NCBI GenBank assembly: GCA_009746045.1
Contig: RPFO01000359.1
Coordinates: 504,662 to 568,661 of the forward strand
DNA from: Mesostigma viride
Taxonomy: Eukaryota > Streptophyta > Mesostigmatophyceae > Mesostigmatales > Mesostigmataceae
Direction of reading: 5' to 3'
Length of the DNA: 64,000 bases
The position numbers and the translations under genes were made by a program. The notes beneath the pieces are model-generated. The model did not search any database and was not told the DNA's origin. It saw only the letters and a list, made by a program, of their open reading frames with translations. Positions 1 to 11,489 of this stretch are shown in pieces (position 1 is the stretch's first letter; every line of letters begins with the position of its first letter).

Positions 1-1587
1 GTCAATTTGAGCTCATAATGAGCCCAATTTTGTAGGTGGTGTATATTATGGTTTAAATGTAGCTTGCAGAAATCCAGCTGGATATGATTCATTGGTCATG
101 ATTCCTATTTTTTCATGTAAAAACCGTGCAAATGACAAAAAGGTTGCATATTTATACTGTCACATGTCACCATTGAGCTCATAATGAGCCCAATTTTGTA
201 GTGTCTAGTATTATGGTTTAAATGTAGCTTGCAAGAATCCAGCTCGATATGAGCTCATTTGGTCATGATTCCTATTTATTTCGTGTAAGAAAACGATGAA
301 AATGGCGTAAACTGCATATTTATACTGTCACATGTCACCATTTGAGCTCATAATGAGCCCAATTTTTGTAGGTGGTGTAGTATTATGGTTTAAATGTTGC
401 TTGCAAGAATCCTGGCAGCTCATATGAGTTCATTTGGTCATGATTCCTATTTGTTTCATGTAAGAAACCGGTGCAAATGACGAAAAGCTGCATATTACAC
501 TGTCACATGTCACCATTTGAGCTCAGAATGAGCCCAATTTTTGTGGTCTATTTTCATGGTCTAGATGCTGCTTGCAAGAATCCAGCCTGAAATGAGTTCA
601 TTTGTTCACTATTCATATTTGTTTCATGTAAGAAAAGGGGAAAATGACGAAAACTGCACATGTATGCTGTCACATGTCACCATTTGAGCTCATAATGAGC
701 CCAATTTTTGTGGGTGGTCTATTTTCATGGTATAAATGCTGCCTGCAAGAATCCAGCCTGATATGAGTTCATTTGTTCACTATTCATATTTGTTCATGTC
801 AGAAAAGGGGGAAAATGACGAAAAACTGCACATGTATGCTGTCACATGTCACCATTTGAGCTCAGAATGAGCCCAATTTTTGTGGGTGGTCTTTTCATGT
901 CACATGCTGCCTGCAAGAATCCAGCCTGAAATGAGTTCATTTGTCCACTATTCATATTTGTTTCATGTAAGAAAAGGGGGAAAATGACGAAAAACTGCAC
1001 ATGTATGCTGTCACATGTCACCATTTGAGCTCAGAATGAGCCCAATTTTTGTGGGTGGTCTATTTTCATGGTCTAGATGCTGCCTGCAAGAACCCAGCCT
1101 GATATGAGTTCATTTGTTCACTGCATATTTTTTCATGTAAGAAAGGGAAAATGACGAAAAAACTGCACATGTATGCTGTCACATGTCGCCATTTGAGCTC
1201 AAATGAGCCCAATTTTTGGTGTCTATTTTCGGTCTACATGCTGCCTGCAAGAATCCAGCCTGATATGAGTTCATTTGTTCACTATTCATATTTGTTTCAT
1301 GTAAGAAAAGGGGGAAAATGACGAAAAACTGCACATGTATGCGGTCAAATGTCACCATTTGAGCTCAGAATGAGCCCATTTTGTGGGTGGTCTATTTCAT
1401 GGTCTAGATGCTGCCTGCAAGAATCCAGCCTGATATGAGTTCATTTTGTTCACTATTCATATTTGTTTCATGTAAGAAAAGGGGGAAAATGACGAAAAAC
1501 TGCACATGTATGCGGTCAAATGTCACCATTTGAGCTCAGAATGAGCCAAATTTTTGTGGGTGGTCTATTTTCATGGTCTAGATGCTG
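1..1587. repeat. 174-bp satellite array I (about 9 monomers)
   Basis: Tandem monomers of about 173-174 bp, recognised by a recurring block around 'GAATGAGCCCAATTTTTG' followed by 'ATGAGTTCATTTG' and 'TGTCACATGTCACCATTTG'. Monomers in the first ~550 bp are visibly diverged from the consensus and those from ~650 onward are much closer, so divergence falls from left to right. The array runs off the left edge and stops abruptly at about 1587 inside a monomer. No reading frame of note. The monomer length lies in the range common for nucleosome-phased or centromeric satellites; that role is inference. Confidence 0.93.
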
Positions 1588-1589
1588 AT

Positions 1590-2277
1590 CAGAATGAGCC
1601 CAATAATATAAGTAACATTTAAACTCAGCCCAGTTTTGACGTCATTTCCAACTGAAAAAATATTAATTAAATAATTCATTGATAAAACACGCGCTCCTAT
1701 TGGGGAGTCGCAGAGCACAATAATACATGTTAAAGTGCTTTTCATCCCTGTATGTTGCACGCTGGATCTAAAACTGAAAAATTTAAACTCACATCAATAA
1801 GGCTAGTCTGAGTCTGAGTCATCAATTATGTGGGGAGGGCGGCGCTTGTGGCGCGGGGTCACCTTCGCTTGCTTGCTAGCCGTGCCCCGGTGTGCGACCT
1901 GCTTCGATCCGAACGCACTCTACTATCTCCGCCTAACCTCGCGCAGTCGAGTCGGTGGCAGATTGGGTAACTCTACACCTGGGCATGCGCAAAGCGCAGC
2001 TCGCACCTCATCTAACCCTACTATTTCATCGTCCCCGTCTGTGTAGAGCACATGGACCATGTTGTGCTCCTTATTAAACGCCGTCACATGGGCATGATAC
2101 CGCTTCTCCCCTGAGTTTTGGGCCTGAAAATATCTTGCTACCGGGGTCCCCACCAACCATTCCGGCTCGTGCACGTCCATGACATGCGATTTGAAAAGTG
2201 CCATCGCCGTCTTCTCCGCCATCGCTGATTCCGTTTTCTGTGCTTATTCCGTTTTCCCACCCCTCATGTTTCGCGCA
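1590..2277. repeat. Spacer S, copy 1 (LINE-tail-like end plus Tudor-like remnant)
   Basis: Single-copy-looking spacer between the 174-bp and 109-bp arrays, present again at about 7706-8322. Its left part (about 1663-1790) resembles the reverse complement of a LINE 3' end seen at 42465-42560: an A/T-rich TTAA-like run, then 'TTGGGGAGTCGCAGAGCAC' and 'AAGTGCTTTTCATCCCTG'. That suggests the spacer began as a minus-strand non-LTR insertion later amplified with the satellites. The right part carries the small reading frame listed separately. Confidence 0.7.
1923..2222 (-). pseudogene. Tudor-like domain remnant, copy 1 (two compensating indels)
   Basis: About 99 codons on the minus strand starting MAEKTAMALFKSHVMD. 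Residues ~22-75 have the pattern of small Tudor/chromatin-reader-like barrels: V-G-T-P-V, then alternating strands ending Y-T-D-G-D-D-E-I and a short E-V-R helix. Compared with the copy at 7977-8267, an extra T and a missing A around 2115-2140 change a short stretch (ARYFQAQ instead of CKIFSGP) before the frame is restored, and the C-terminus is shifted by a one-base difference. Such domains occur in algal mobile-element proteins; the role here is unknown. It lies inside spacer S between satellites, so expression is doubtful. Confidence 0.45.
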
Positions 2278-3252
2278 CATACGAAAAGGACTTGAATTTC
2301 CTTGCTAACAGGTCGGTCTCGGCAATTCATCTTGCATTCACTGGAATTCATTCATCGAAGCCCGAGACTGCCCGTCCAGTCTGAACATACGAAAAGGACT
2401 TGAATTTCCTTGCTAACAGGTCGGTCTCGGCAATTCATCTTGCATTCACTGGAATTCACTCATCGAAGCCCCGAGACTGCCCGTCCAGTCTGAACATACG
2501 AAAAGGACTTGAATTTCCTTGCTAACAGGTCGTCTCGGCAATTCATCTTGCATTCACTGGAATTCACTCATCGAAGCCCCGAGACTGCCCGTCCAGTCTG
2601 AACATACGAAAAGGACTTGAATTTCCTTGCTAACAGGTCGGTCTCGGCAATCATCTTGCATTCACTGGAATTCACTCATCGAAGCCCCGAGACTGCCCGT
2701 CCAGTCTGAACAACGAAAAGGACTTGAATTTCCTTGCTAACAGGTCGGTCTCGGCAATTCATCTTGCATTCACTGGAATTCACTCATCGAAGCCCCGAGA
2801 CTGCCCGTCCAGTCTGAACATACGAAAAGGACTTGAATTTCCTTGCTAACAGGTCGGTCTCGGCAATTCATCTTGCATTCACTGGAATTCACTCATCGAA
2901 GCCCCGAGACTGCCCGTCCAGTCTGAACATACGAAAAGGACTTGAATTTCCTTGCTAACAGGTCGGTCTCGGCAATTCATCTTGCATTCACTGGAATTCA
3001 CTCATCGAAGCCCCGAGACTGCCCGTCCAGTCTGAACATACGAAAAGGACTTGAATTTCCTTGCTAACAGGTCGGTCTCGGCAATTCATCTTGCATTCAC
3101 TGGAATTCACTCATCGAAGCCCCGAGACTGCCCGTCCAGTCTGAACATACGAAAAGGACGAATTTCCTTGCTAACAGGTGGTCTCGGCAATTCATCTTGC
3201 ATTCACTGGAATTCATTCATCGAAGACCCGAGACTGCCCGTCCAGTCTGAAC
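2278..3252. repeat. 109-bp satellite array, copy 1 (9 units)
   Basis: Nine direct units of about 109 bp, each starting CATACGAAAAGGACTTG and ending CCCGTCCAGTCTGAA. Unit starts at 2278, 2386 and 2495 give the period. Units differ by one or two single-base indels or substitutions. A sister array of the same unit number and total length lies at 8323-9301. Each unit contains two GAATTC-like blocks. No protein meaning seen; short frames through it are repeat translations. Confidence 0.95.
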
Positions 3253-3299
3253 TTCATACTACCGTTGTACGAAATTCAGACTGCACGAACCTCGAGGAT

Positions 3300-5510
3300 T
3301 GTCAATGAATGCCCATGAATTTCATTTGGTCGCACAAAAATTTATTCAAGAGAACAGTGGCAATGGCATCAAACTGCATTTTTCCTTTCATTTGTCACCT
3401 TTTGAGCTGTAAACAGTCTATTTTGATGTCTACATGCTGCTTACAAGTTTCCAGCCTGATCTGAGTTCATTGTTCAATATTCATATTTTTTCATGTAAGA
3501 TAACCGAGAAAATGACGAAAAACTGCACATGTATGCTGTCACGTGTCACCATTTGAGCTCAGAATGAGCCCAATTTTTGTGGTGGTCTATTTTTATGGTC
3601 TAGATGCTGCCTGCAAGAATCCAGCCTGAAATGAGTTCATTTGTTCACTGTTCATATTTGTTTCATGTAAGAAAAGGGGAAAATGACGAAAAACTGCACA
3701 TGTATGCTGTCACATGTCACCATTTGAGCTCAGAATGAGCCCAATTTTTGTGGGTGGTCTATTTTCATGGTCTAGATGCTGCCTGCAAGAACCCAGCCTG
3801 ATATGAGTTCATTTGTTCACTGTTCATATTTGTTTCATGTAAGAAAAGGGGGAAAATGACGAAAAACTGCACATGTATGCTGTCACATGTCGCCATTTGA
3901 GCTCAGAATGAGCCCAATTTTTGTGGGTGGTCTATTTTCATGGTCTAGATGCTGCCTGCAAGAATCCAGCCTGATATGAGTTCATTTGTTCACTATTCAT
4001 ATTTGTTTCATGTAAGAAAAGGGGGAAAATGACGAAAAACTGCACATGTATGCGGTCAAATGTCACCATTTGAGCTCAGAATGAGCCCAATTTTTGTGGG
4101 TGTCTATTTTCATGGTCTAGATGCTGCCTGCAAGAACCCAGCCTGATATGAGTTCATTTGTTCACTGTTCATATTTGTTTCATGTAAGAAAAGGGGGAAA
4201 ATGACGAAAAACTGCACATGTATGCTGTCACATGTCGCCATTTGAGCTCAGAATGAGCCCAATTTTTGTGGGTGGTCTATTTTCATGGTCTAGATGCTGC
4301 CTGCAAGAATCCAGCCTGATATGAGTTCATTTGTTCACTATTCATATTTGTTTCATGTAAGAAAAGGGGGAAAATGACGAAAAACTGCACATGTATGCGG
4401 TCAAATGTCACCATTTGAGCTCAGAATGAGCCAAATTTTTGTGGGTGGTCTATTTTCATGGTCTAGATGCTGCCTGCAAGAACCCAGCCTGATATGAGTT
4501 CATTTGTTCACTGTTCATATTTGTTTCATGTAAGAAAAGGGGGAAAATGACGAAAAACTGCACATGTATGCTGTCACATGTCACCATTTGAGCTCATAAT
4601 GAGCCCAATTTTTGTGGGTGGTCTATTTTCATGGTAAAATGCTGCCTGCAAGAATCCAGCCTGATATGAGTTCATTTGTTCACTATTCATATTTGTTTCA
4701 TGTCAGAAAAGGGGGAAAATGACGAAAAACTGCACATGTATGCTGTCACATGTCACCATTTGAGCTCAGAATGAGCCCAATTTTTGTGGGTGGTCTATTT
4801 TCATGGTCTACATGCTGCCTGCAAGAATCCAGCCTGAAATGAGTTCATTTGTCCACTATTCATATTTGTTTCATGTAAGAAAAGGGGGAAAATGACGAAA
4901 AACTGCACATGTATGCTGTCACATGTCACCATTTGAGCTCAGAATGAGCCCAATTTTGTGGGTGGTCTATTTTCATGGTCTAGATGCTGCCTGCAAGAAC
5001 CCAGCCTGATATGAGTTCATTTGTTCACTGTTCATATTTGTTTCATGTAAGAAAAGGGGGAAAATGACGAAAAAACTGCACATGTATGCTGTCACATGTC
5101 GCCATTTGAGCTCAGAATGAGCCCAATTTTTTGGGTGGTCTATTTCATGGTCTAGATGCTGCCTGCAAGAATCCAGCCTGATATGAGTTCATTTGTTCAC
5201 TATTCATATTTGTTTCATGTAAGAAAAGGGGGAAAATGACGAAAAACTGCACATGTATGCGGTCAAATGTCACCATTTGAGCTCAGAATGAGCCCAATTT
5301 TTGTGGGTGGTCTATTTTCATGGTCTAGATGCTGCCTGCAAGAATCCAGCCTGATATGAGTTCATTTGTTCACTATTCATATTTGTTTCATGTAAGAAAA
5401 GGGGGAAAATGACGAAAAAACTGCACATGTATGCGGTCAAATGTCACCATTTGAGCTCAGAATGAGCCAAATTTTTGTGGGTGGTCTATTTTCATGGTCT
5501 AGATGCTGAT
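3300..5510. repeat. 174-bp satellite array II (about 12 monomers)
   Basis: Same monomer family as 1-1587. The first one or two monomers (3300-3560), bordering the 109-bp array, are strongly diverged; the interior is homogenised. Two monomer types alternate through much of the interior: one with AACCCAGCC / CACTGTTCAT / TGTCGCC, the other with AATCCAGCC / CACTATTCAT / GCGGTCAAATG. The right end (monomer order and junction) matches the right end of array I, showing that both are copies of one larger unit. Confidence 0.93.
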
Positions 5511-5588
5511 CAGAATGAGCCCAATATATATAAGTAACATTTAAACTCAGCCCAGTTTTGACGTCATTTCCAACTGAAAAAAATATTT

Positions 5589-7149
5589 GCTGAGCTTCGC
5601 TCATTTTATATATGACGCGTGGACGGGCTCAAAGGGGACCGACCTGCCGTAGTAGCGTAAGACTAGCGCTTGTCACGAGGGTACTGCACCGGCCGGCCCT
5701 TTTTGTGCCTAGGCTGAGTGTGGTTCCGGAGTGCAGGCCTAGGTAGCTTCTAACGTACGTCACTAGACCTTGTTACCTGCGCCAGCCGCCAGGCGTGGCG
5801 CAACTGTGATTGGCAGTCAGTACACCTTGTACCTGCGCCAGCCGGCAGGCCTGCGTGGCGCAATGTGAATGATAGTCAGTACTTAGAGTGGTGTGGGACG
5901 TAGGGAGGCCTCTTTTCAGCTAACCGCAGGCCTTATATTGCCAGATTCCAGGAAATTTTCCCCAGATTCCAGAGTGTGGCCGCGGCACTCATGCCAAATG
6001 CTGCTGAAGCTAGAGCCATACACGAGCTCAAGTTCAAATCGCGGCGGAGGCGAATTCGCAGCCCTCTTTGTGAAATTTCATTTTTTGCTGGGTGATCATG
6101 TCGGCCAGGCGCGGTATCCGCCTGCATTCTATGACTCGAATTTTTGTGAAGGCCGAGAAGCCAAGTGCGCAGGAGCCCAGCTGCCGAGAAGCCAAGTGCC
6201 GCAGAGCCGAGAAGCCAAGTGCGCAGGAGCCCAGAGCCGAGAAGCCAGTGCCATCCACGAAAGAATCACAGGTGGAGGCGAATCTGCCTTAAACGTGGAG
6301 ATGGCTAGCGCGGGGTGCCAGGGTAGCCCATAACTGCCAGGAGCCTGACAGCGGACCCGATCTTTCGGCCTGTGGCCAGACGGGAGTTTCGGGGAGGATG
6401 CGGGGCTGGAGCGAATCTTGGTGGGAGGAGCGCGCTCTTCATCATTGCCCAGTTTTTCAGCAAAGAATGTTCGCCTGGCGGGGCTGAAATTCTTGCTGTT
6501 TTATCGCCTTGTTTTTATCCTGTATGATGCATTATAGGAAAAGCGATAAAGAGTTCGGTTCAGCCAGGGGGGCATATCTATGCCATAAAAAATTTCCTAC
6601 AACAACACAAGCCCTGGTCAGGGCCTTGGCTAAGCAGTTTCCAAGCCAAGGCCTTGGTAGGGTAGAGGGCCTATCGCCACAAAGGTTTCAATGCCGGGAA
6701 ATCCCAGCCTCGGGGTGGGGCTGGTGATGGGTCCTGGGCTTGTGAGAGACGGTCCGGGGGCGTAAGGCCTAATGAGCAGCCGCTGGAAACCGCCCCCCTA
6801 ACGGGGGGAACGACATGGGTGCCGCCCTGCGTCCGCCGGGAAACCGTAGCGGCCACACGGGGGCGGCAGTACAGCCGTGGCAGCGTGCAGGAGGGGGCCA
6901 TGGGCGGAAAGAAAATCGGCACCAAGGTTGGCGACAGCCTTGGTGGCCAAGAAGGAGGTGTGGGGGCAACACCTTGTGTTCGAGTATGCTGGGCCCCCAG
7001 CATGGTGCTACAATAACCAACTTGATAATGATGTGCACTGAGTTCGAAGGTGTGGTATAGGCTGTCCGTATAAAGCCTAGCACACAAAAATGTAAAATAA
7101 ATGTTTCTCTTGGTGGGAAGGAACTCCAATGGACCAAAAACAAGAAATG
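5589..7149. mobile_element. Insertion E, unclassified, long copy (1.56 kb)
   Basis: This segment interrupts the junction that is uninterrupted at about 1650-1668 in the sister unit, so it is an insertion. It begins TTGCTGAGCTTCGCTC and ends CCAAAAACAAGAAATG, with TAT on both sides and TAT again between it and the adjacent short copy. No terminal inverted repeats and no clear coding frame. It contains a ~60-bp imperfect direct repeat around 5766-5885, a ~25-bp minisatellite at 6150-6250 (GAGAAGCCAAGTGCGCAGG), and an AATAAA-containing A/T-rich tail near 7095-7110. It could be a solo LTR-like or non-autonomous element; class uncertain. Confidence 0.55.
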
Positions 7150-7151
7150 TA

Positions 7152-7705
7152 TTTGCTGAGCTTCGCTCATTTTATATATGACGCGTGGACGGGCTCAAAG
7201 GGGACCGACCTGCCGTAGGTAGCGTAAGACTAGCGCTTGTCACGAGGGTACTGCACCGGCCGGCCCTTTTTGTGCCTAGGCTGAGTGTGGTTCCGGAGTG
7301 CAGGCCTAGGTAGCTTCTAACGTACGTCACTAGACCTTGTTACCTGCGCCAGCCGCCAGGCGTGGCGCAACTGTGATTGGCAGTCAGTACACCTTGTACC
7401 TGCGCCAGCCGGCAGGCCTGCGTGGCGCAATGTGAATGATAGTCAGTACTTAGAGTGGTGTAGGGGACGTAGGGAGGCCTCTTTTCAGCTCCCACCCACC
7501 CACCCACGCTGCTAAGAGGGGCAACACCTTGTGTTCGAGTATGCTGGGCCCCCAGCATGGTGCTACAATAACCAACTTGATAATGATGTGCACTGAGTTC
7601 GAAGGTGTGGTATAGGCTGTCCGTATAAAGCCTAGCACACAAAAATGTAAAATAAATGTTTCTCTTGGTGGGAAGGAACTCCAATGGACCAAAAACAAGA
7701 AATGT
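7152..7705. mobile_element. Insertion E', internally deleted copy (0.55 kb)
   Basis: Directly abuts insertion E in the same orientation, sharing its first ~335 bp and last ~195 bp, but lacking the ~1.07-kb middle (5891-6966 in E), which is replaced by a short CCCA-repeat linker at about 7491-7508. Flanked by TAT. Then the spacer S sequence resumes at 7706. Confidence 0.6.
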
Positions 7706-8322
7706 ATTAATTAAATAATTCATTGATAAAACACGCGCTCCTATTGGGAGTCGCAGAGCACAATAATACATGTTAAAGTGCTTTTCATCCCTGTATGTTG
7801 CACGCTGGGATCTAAAACTGAAAAATTTAAACTCACATCAATAAGGCTAGTCTGAGTCTGAGTCATCAATTATGTGGGGAGGGCGGCGCTTGTGGCGCGG
7901 GGTCACCTTCGCTTGCTTGCTAGCCGTGCCCCGGTGTGCGACCTGCTTCGATCCGAACGCACTCTACTATCTCCGCCTAACCTCGCGCAGTCGAGTCGGG
8001 TGGCAGATTGGGTAACTCTACACCTGGGCATGCGCAAAGCGCAGCTCGCACCTCATCTAACCCTACTATTTCATCGTCCCCGTCTGTGTAGAGCACATGG
8101 ACCATGTTGTGCTCCTTATTAAACGCCGTCACATGGGCATGATACCGCTTCTCCCCTGAGTTTGGGCCTGAAAATATCTTGCATACCGGGGTCCCCACCA
8201 ACCATTCCGGCTCGTGCACGTCCATGACATGCGATTTGAAAAGTGCCATCGCCGTCTTCTCCGCCATCGCTGATTCCGTTTTCTGTGCTTATTCCGTTTT
8301 CCCACCCCTCATGTTTCGCGCA
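7706..8322. repeat. Spacer S, copy 2
   Basis: Near-identical copy of 1663-2277, including the reverse-complement LINE-tail-like end and the Tudor-like frame. It continues without a break into the second 109-bp array, so the duplicated unit covers spacer, 109-bp array and 174-bp array together. Confidence 0.85.
7977..8267 (-). CDS. Small Tudor-like domain protein, copy 2
   Basis: About 96 codons starting MAEKTAMALFKSHVMD, with V-G-T-P-V-C-K-I-F near residue 24 and Y-T-D-G-D-D-E-I-V-G-L-D-E-V near residue 60. The glycine-hydrophobic-K-F start and the YxDGDxE end are typical of small Tudor-like beta barrels found in algal and oomycete element proteins. This copy looks less damaged than the one at 1923-2222. 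It is embedded between satellite arrays, in opposite orientation to the coordinate axis, downstream of nothing that looks like a promoter. Domain assignment rests on pattern only; it may be a decayed piece of a LINE ORF, since the spacer carries a LINE-like 3' end on the same strand. Confidence 0.4.
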   Translation of the reverse strand: MAEKTAMALFKSHVMDVHEPEWLVGTPVCKIFSGPNSGEKRYHAHVTAFNKEHNMVHVLYTDGDDEIVGLDEVRAALCACPGVELPNLPPDSTARG

Positions 8323-9301
8323 CATACGAAAAGGACTTGAATTTCCTTGCTAACAGGTCGGTCTCGGCAATTCATCTTGCATTCACTGGAATTCATTCAT
8401 CGAAGCCCCGAGACTGCCCGTCCAGTCTGAACATACGAAAAGGACTTGAATTTCCTTGCTAACAGGTCGGTCTCGGCAATTCATCTTGCATTCACTGGAA
8501 TTCACTCATCGAAGCCCCGAGACTGCCCGTCCAGTCTGAACATACGAAAAGGACTTGAATTTCCTTGCTAACAGGTCGGTCTCGGCAATTCATCTTGCAT
8601 TCACTGGAATTCACTCATCGAAGCCCCGAGACTGCCCGTCCAGTCTGAACATACGAAAAGGACTTGAATTTCCTTGCTAACAGGTCGGTCTCGGCAATTC
8701 ATCTTGCATTCACTGGAATTCACTCATCGAAGCCCCGAGACTGCCCGTCCAGTCTGAACATACGAAAAGGACTTGAATTTCCTTGCTAACAGGTCGGTCT
8801 CGGCAATTCATCTTGCATTCACTGGAATTCACTCATCGAAGCCCCGAGACTGCCCGTCCAGTCTGAACATACGAAAAGGACTTGAATTTCCTTGCTAACA
8901 GGTCGGTCTCGGCAATTCATCTTGCATTCACTGGAATTCACTCATCGAAGCCCCGAGACTGCCCGTCCAGTCTGAACATACGAAAAGGACTTGAATTTCC
9001 TTGCTAACAGGTCGGTCTCGGCAATTCATCTTGCATTCACTGGAATTCACTCATCGAAGCCCCGAGACTGCCCGTCCAGTCTGAACATACGAAAAGGACT
9101 TGAATTTCCTTGCTAACAGGTCGGTCTCGGCAATTCATCTTGCATTCACTGGAATTCACTCATCGAAGCCCCGAGACTGCCCGTCCAGTCTGAACATACG
9201 AAAAGGACGAATTTCCTTGCTAACAGGTCGGTCTCGGCAATTCATCTTGCATTCACTGGAATTCATTCATCGAAGACCCGAGACTGCCCGTCCAGTCTGA
9301 A
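8323..9301. repeat. 109-bp satellite array, copy 2 (9 units)
   Basis: Nine direct ~109-bp units nearly identical to 2278-3252, with the same terminal variant unit (TCGAAGACCCGAG) and the same downstream sequence, confirming duplication of the whole block rather than independent amplification. Confidence 0.95.
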
Positions 9302-10872
9302 CTTCATACTACCGTTGTACGAAATTCAGACTGCACGAACCTCGAGGATTGTCAATGAATGCCCATGAATTTCATTTGGTCGCACAAAAATGTTTTATTC
9401 AAGAGAACAGTGGCAATGGCATCAAACTGCATTGTTTTCCTTTCATTTGTCACCTTTTGAGCTGTAAACAGTCTATTTTGATGGTCTACATGCTGCTTAC
9501 AAGTTTCCAGCCTGATCTGAGTTCATTTGTTCAATATTCATATTTGTTTCATGTAAGATAACCGAGAAAATGACGAAAAACTGCACATGTATGCTGTCAC
9601 GTGTCACCATTTGAGCTCAGAATGAGCCCAATTTTTGTGGGTGGTCTATTTTTATGGTCTAGATGCTGCCTGCAAGAATCCAGCCTGAAATGAGTTCATT
9701 TGTTCACTGTTCATATTTGTTTCATGTAAGAAAAGGGGGAAAATGACGAAAAACTGCACATGTATGCTGTCACATGTCACCATTTGAGCTCAGAATGAGC
9801 CCAATTTTTGTGGGTGGTCTATTTTCATGGTCTAGATGCTGCCTGCAAGAACCCAGCCTGATATGAGTTCATTTGTTCACTGTTCATATTTGTTTCATGT
9901 AAGAAAAGGGGGAAAATGACGAAAAACTGCACATGTATGCTGTCACATGTCGCCATTTGAGCTCAGAATGAGCCCAATTTTTGTGGGTGGTCTATTTTCA
10001 TGGTCTAGATGCTGCCTGCAAGAATCCAGCCTGATATGAGTTCATTTGTTCACTATTCATATTTGTTTCATGTAAGAAAAGGGGGAAAATGACGAAAAAC
10101 TGCACATGTATGCGGTCAAATGTCACCATTTGAGCTCAGAATGAGCCCAATTTTTGTGGGTGGTCTATTTTCATGGTCTAGATGCTGCCTGCAAGAACCC
10201 AGCCTGATATGAGTTCATTTGTTCACTGTTCATATTTGTTTCATGTAAGAAAAGGGGGAAAATGACGAAAAACTGCACATGTATGCTGTCACATGTCGCC
10301 ATTTGAGCTCAGAATGAGCCCAATTTTTGTGGGTGGTCTATTTTCATGGTCTAGATGCTGCCTGCAAGAATCCAGCCTGATATGAGTTCATTTGTTCACT
10401 ATTCATATTTGTTTCATGTAAGAAAAGGGGGAAAATGACGAAAAACTGCACATGTATGCGGTCAAATGTCACCATTTGAGCTCAGAATGAGCCAAATTTT
10501 TGTGGGTGGTCTATTTTCATGGTCTAGATGCTGCCTGCAAGAACCCAGCCTGATATGAGTTCATTTGTTCACTGTTCATATTTGTTTCATGTAAGAAAAG
10601 GGGGAAAATGACGAAAAACTGCACATGTATGCTGTCACATGTCACAATTTGAGCTCAGAATGAGCCCAATTTTTGTGGGTGGTCTATTTTCATGGTCTAG
10701 ATGCTGCCTGCAAGAATCCAGCCTGATATGAGTTCATTTGTTCACTATTCATATTTGTTTCATGTAAGAAAAGGGGGAAAATGACGAAAAACTGCACATG
10801 TATGCTGTCACATGTCACCATTTGAGCTCAGAATGAGCCCAATTTTTGTGGGTGGTCTATTTTCATGGTCTG
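9302..10872. repeat. 174-bp satellite array III (about 8 monomers)
   Basis: Continuation of the duplicated unit: a diverged edge stretch (about 9302-9590), then homogenised ~174-bp monomers alternating between the two types described for array II. The array ends within a monomer at 10872, where non-repetitive sequence begins. This is the right border of the satellite block in this window. Confidence 0.93.
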
Positions 10873-10942
10873 AAGGCTGGATGACCCCTGCTTTATTGAC
10901 AAATATAAGGATTTAATCACATGTGGAAAAATTGAGTAAAAT

Positions 10943-11392
10943 TTATGAAATTGAGCAAACACTTATGAATCCCCTCAAGGTGGGAGAGTAATGCCAGGCG
11001 GCAATGGGAGTGCCGAAAGTGTTGCGCACCACGAGCGGCATCGCAGCCTGCACTTGCGGCAAATGCAGAATGTGTGGCAAACACAGCTCATCCATCGCAG
11101 CATGAATGAAAGGTGAGATCAGCAAACGGCGCGGACGCAGTGCATCTGCATTCCCATTGACACGGTGCCGAATGATACGTGAGAGAAGGCCTCGCAGACT
11201 AGTGGCATGGGAGCGGGGGACTTGCAGATCAGCTGGGGAGCACGACCCGACGGCAATGTGTAAGCTGGTAAGCTTCTTCAAGCTGCAGGCTTCGAGATAG
11301 GATGCATGAAAGTTGCCGCGTTGCATAAGCCGAGACATGTGACGTAAGCAGCGGAGACTGGTGGAGTAGTAAAGGGAAGGATCGGTGGACAC
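10943..11392 (-). CDS. Hypothetical frame downstream of the GIY-YIG region
   Basis: About 149 codons on the minus strand, starting MSTDPSLYYSTSLRCLRH, rich in Leu, Arg and His (for example SLKKLTSLHIAVGSC, and DALRPRRLLISPFIHAAMDELC). No domain recognised. It lies on the same strand just after the GIY-YIG frame and may be the continuation of the same protein after frameshifts near 11500-11640. It ends about 70 bp before the satellite array, so anything farther downstream was lost or replaced. Confidence 0.35.
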   Translation of the reverse strand: MSTDPSLYYSTSLRCLRHMSRLMQRGNFHASYLEACSLKKLTSLHIAVGSCSPADLQVPRSHATSLRGLLSRIIRHRVNGNADALRPRRLLISPFIHAAMDELCLPHILHLPQVQAAMPLVVRNTFGTPIAAWHYSPTLRGFISVCSIS

Positions 11393-11489
11393 ATGTGTGG
11401 AAGGTGGAGGGGCCGGGGTGACGCTGGGGGATAGGGGCGATATGGGTGGAGATTGTGCTTCAGACGCCAGGCACGGATGAACATAAGAG

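Noticed and set aside
5581-7707. LTR retrotransposon with E and E' as long terminal repeats
   Set aside because: The two copies abut directly with only TAT between them, there is no internal coding region, no primer-binding site or TG...CA ends, and one copy has an internal deletion.
2278-10872. CRISPR-like or tandem-gene interpretation of the regularly spaced repeats
   Set aside because: The units are contiguous head-to-tail with no unique spacers; they are eukaryotic satellites.
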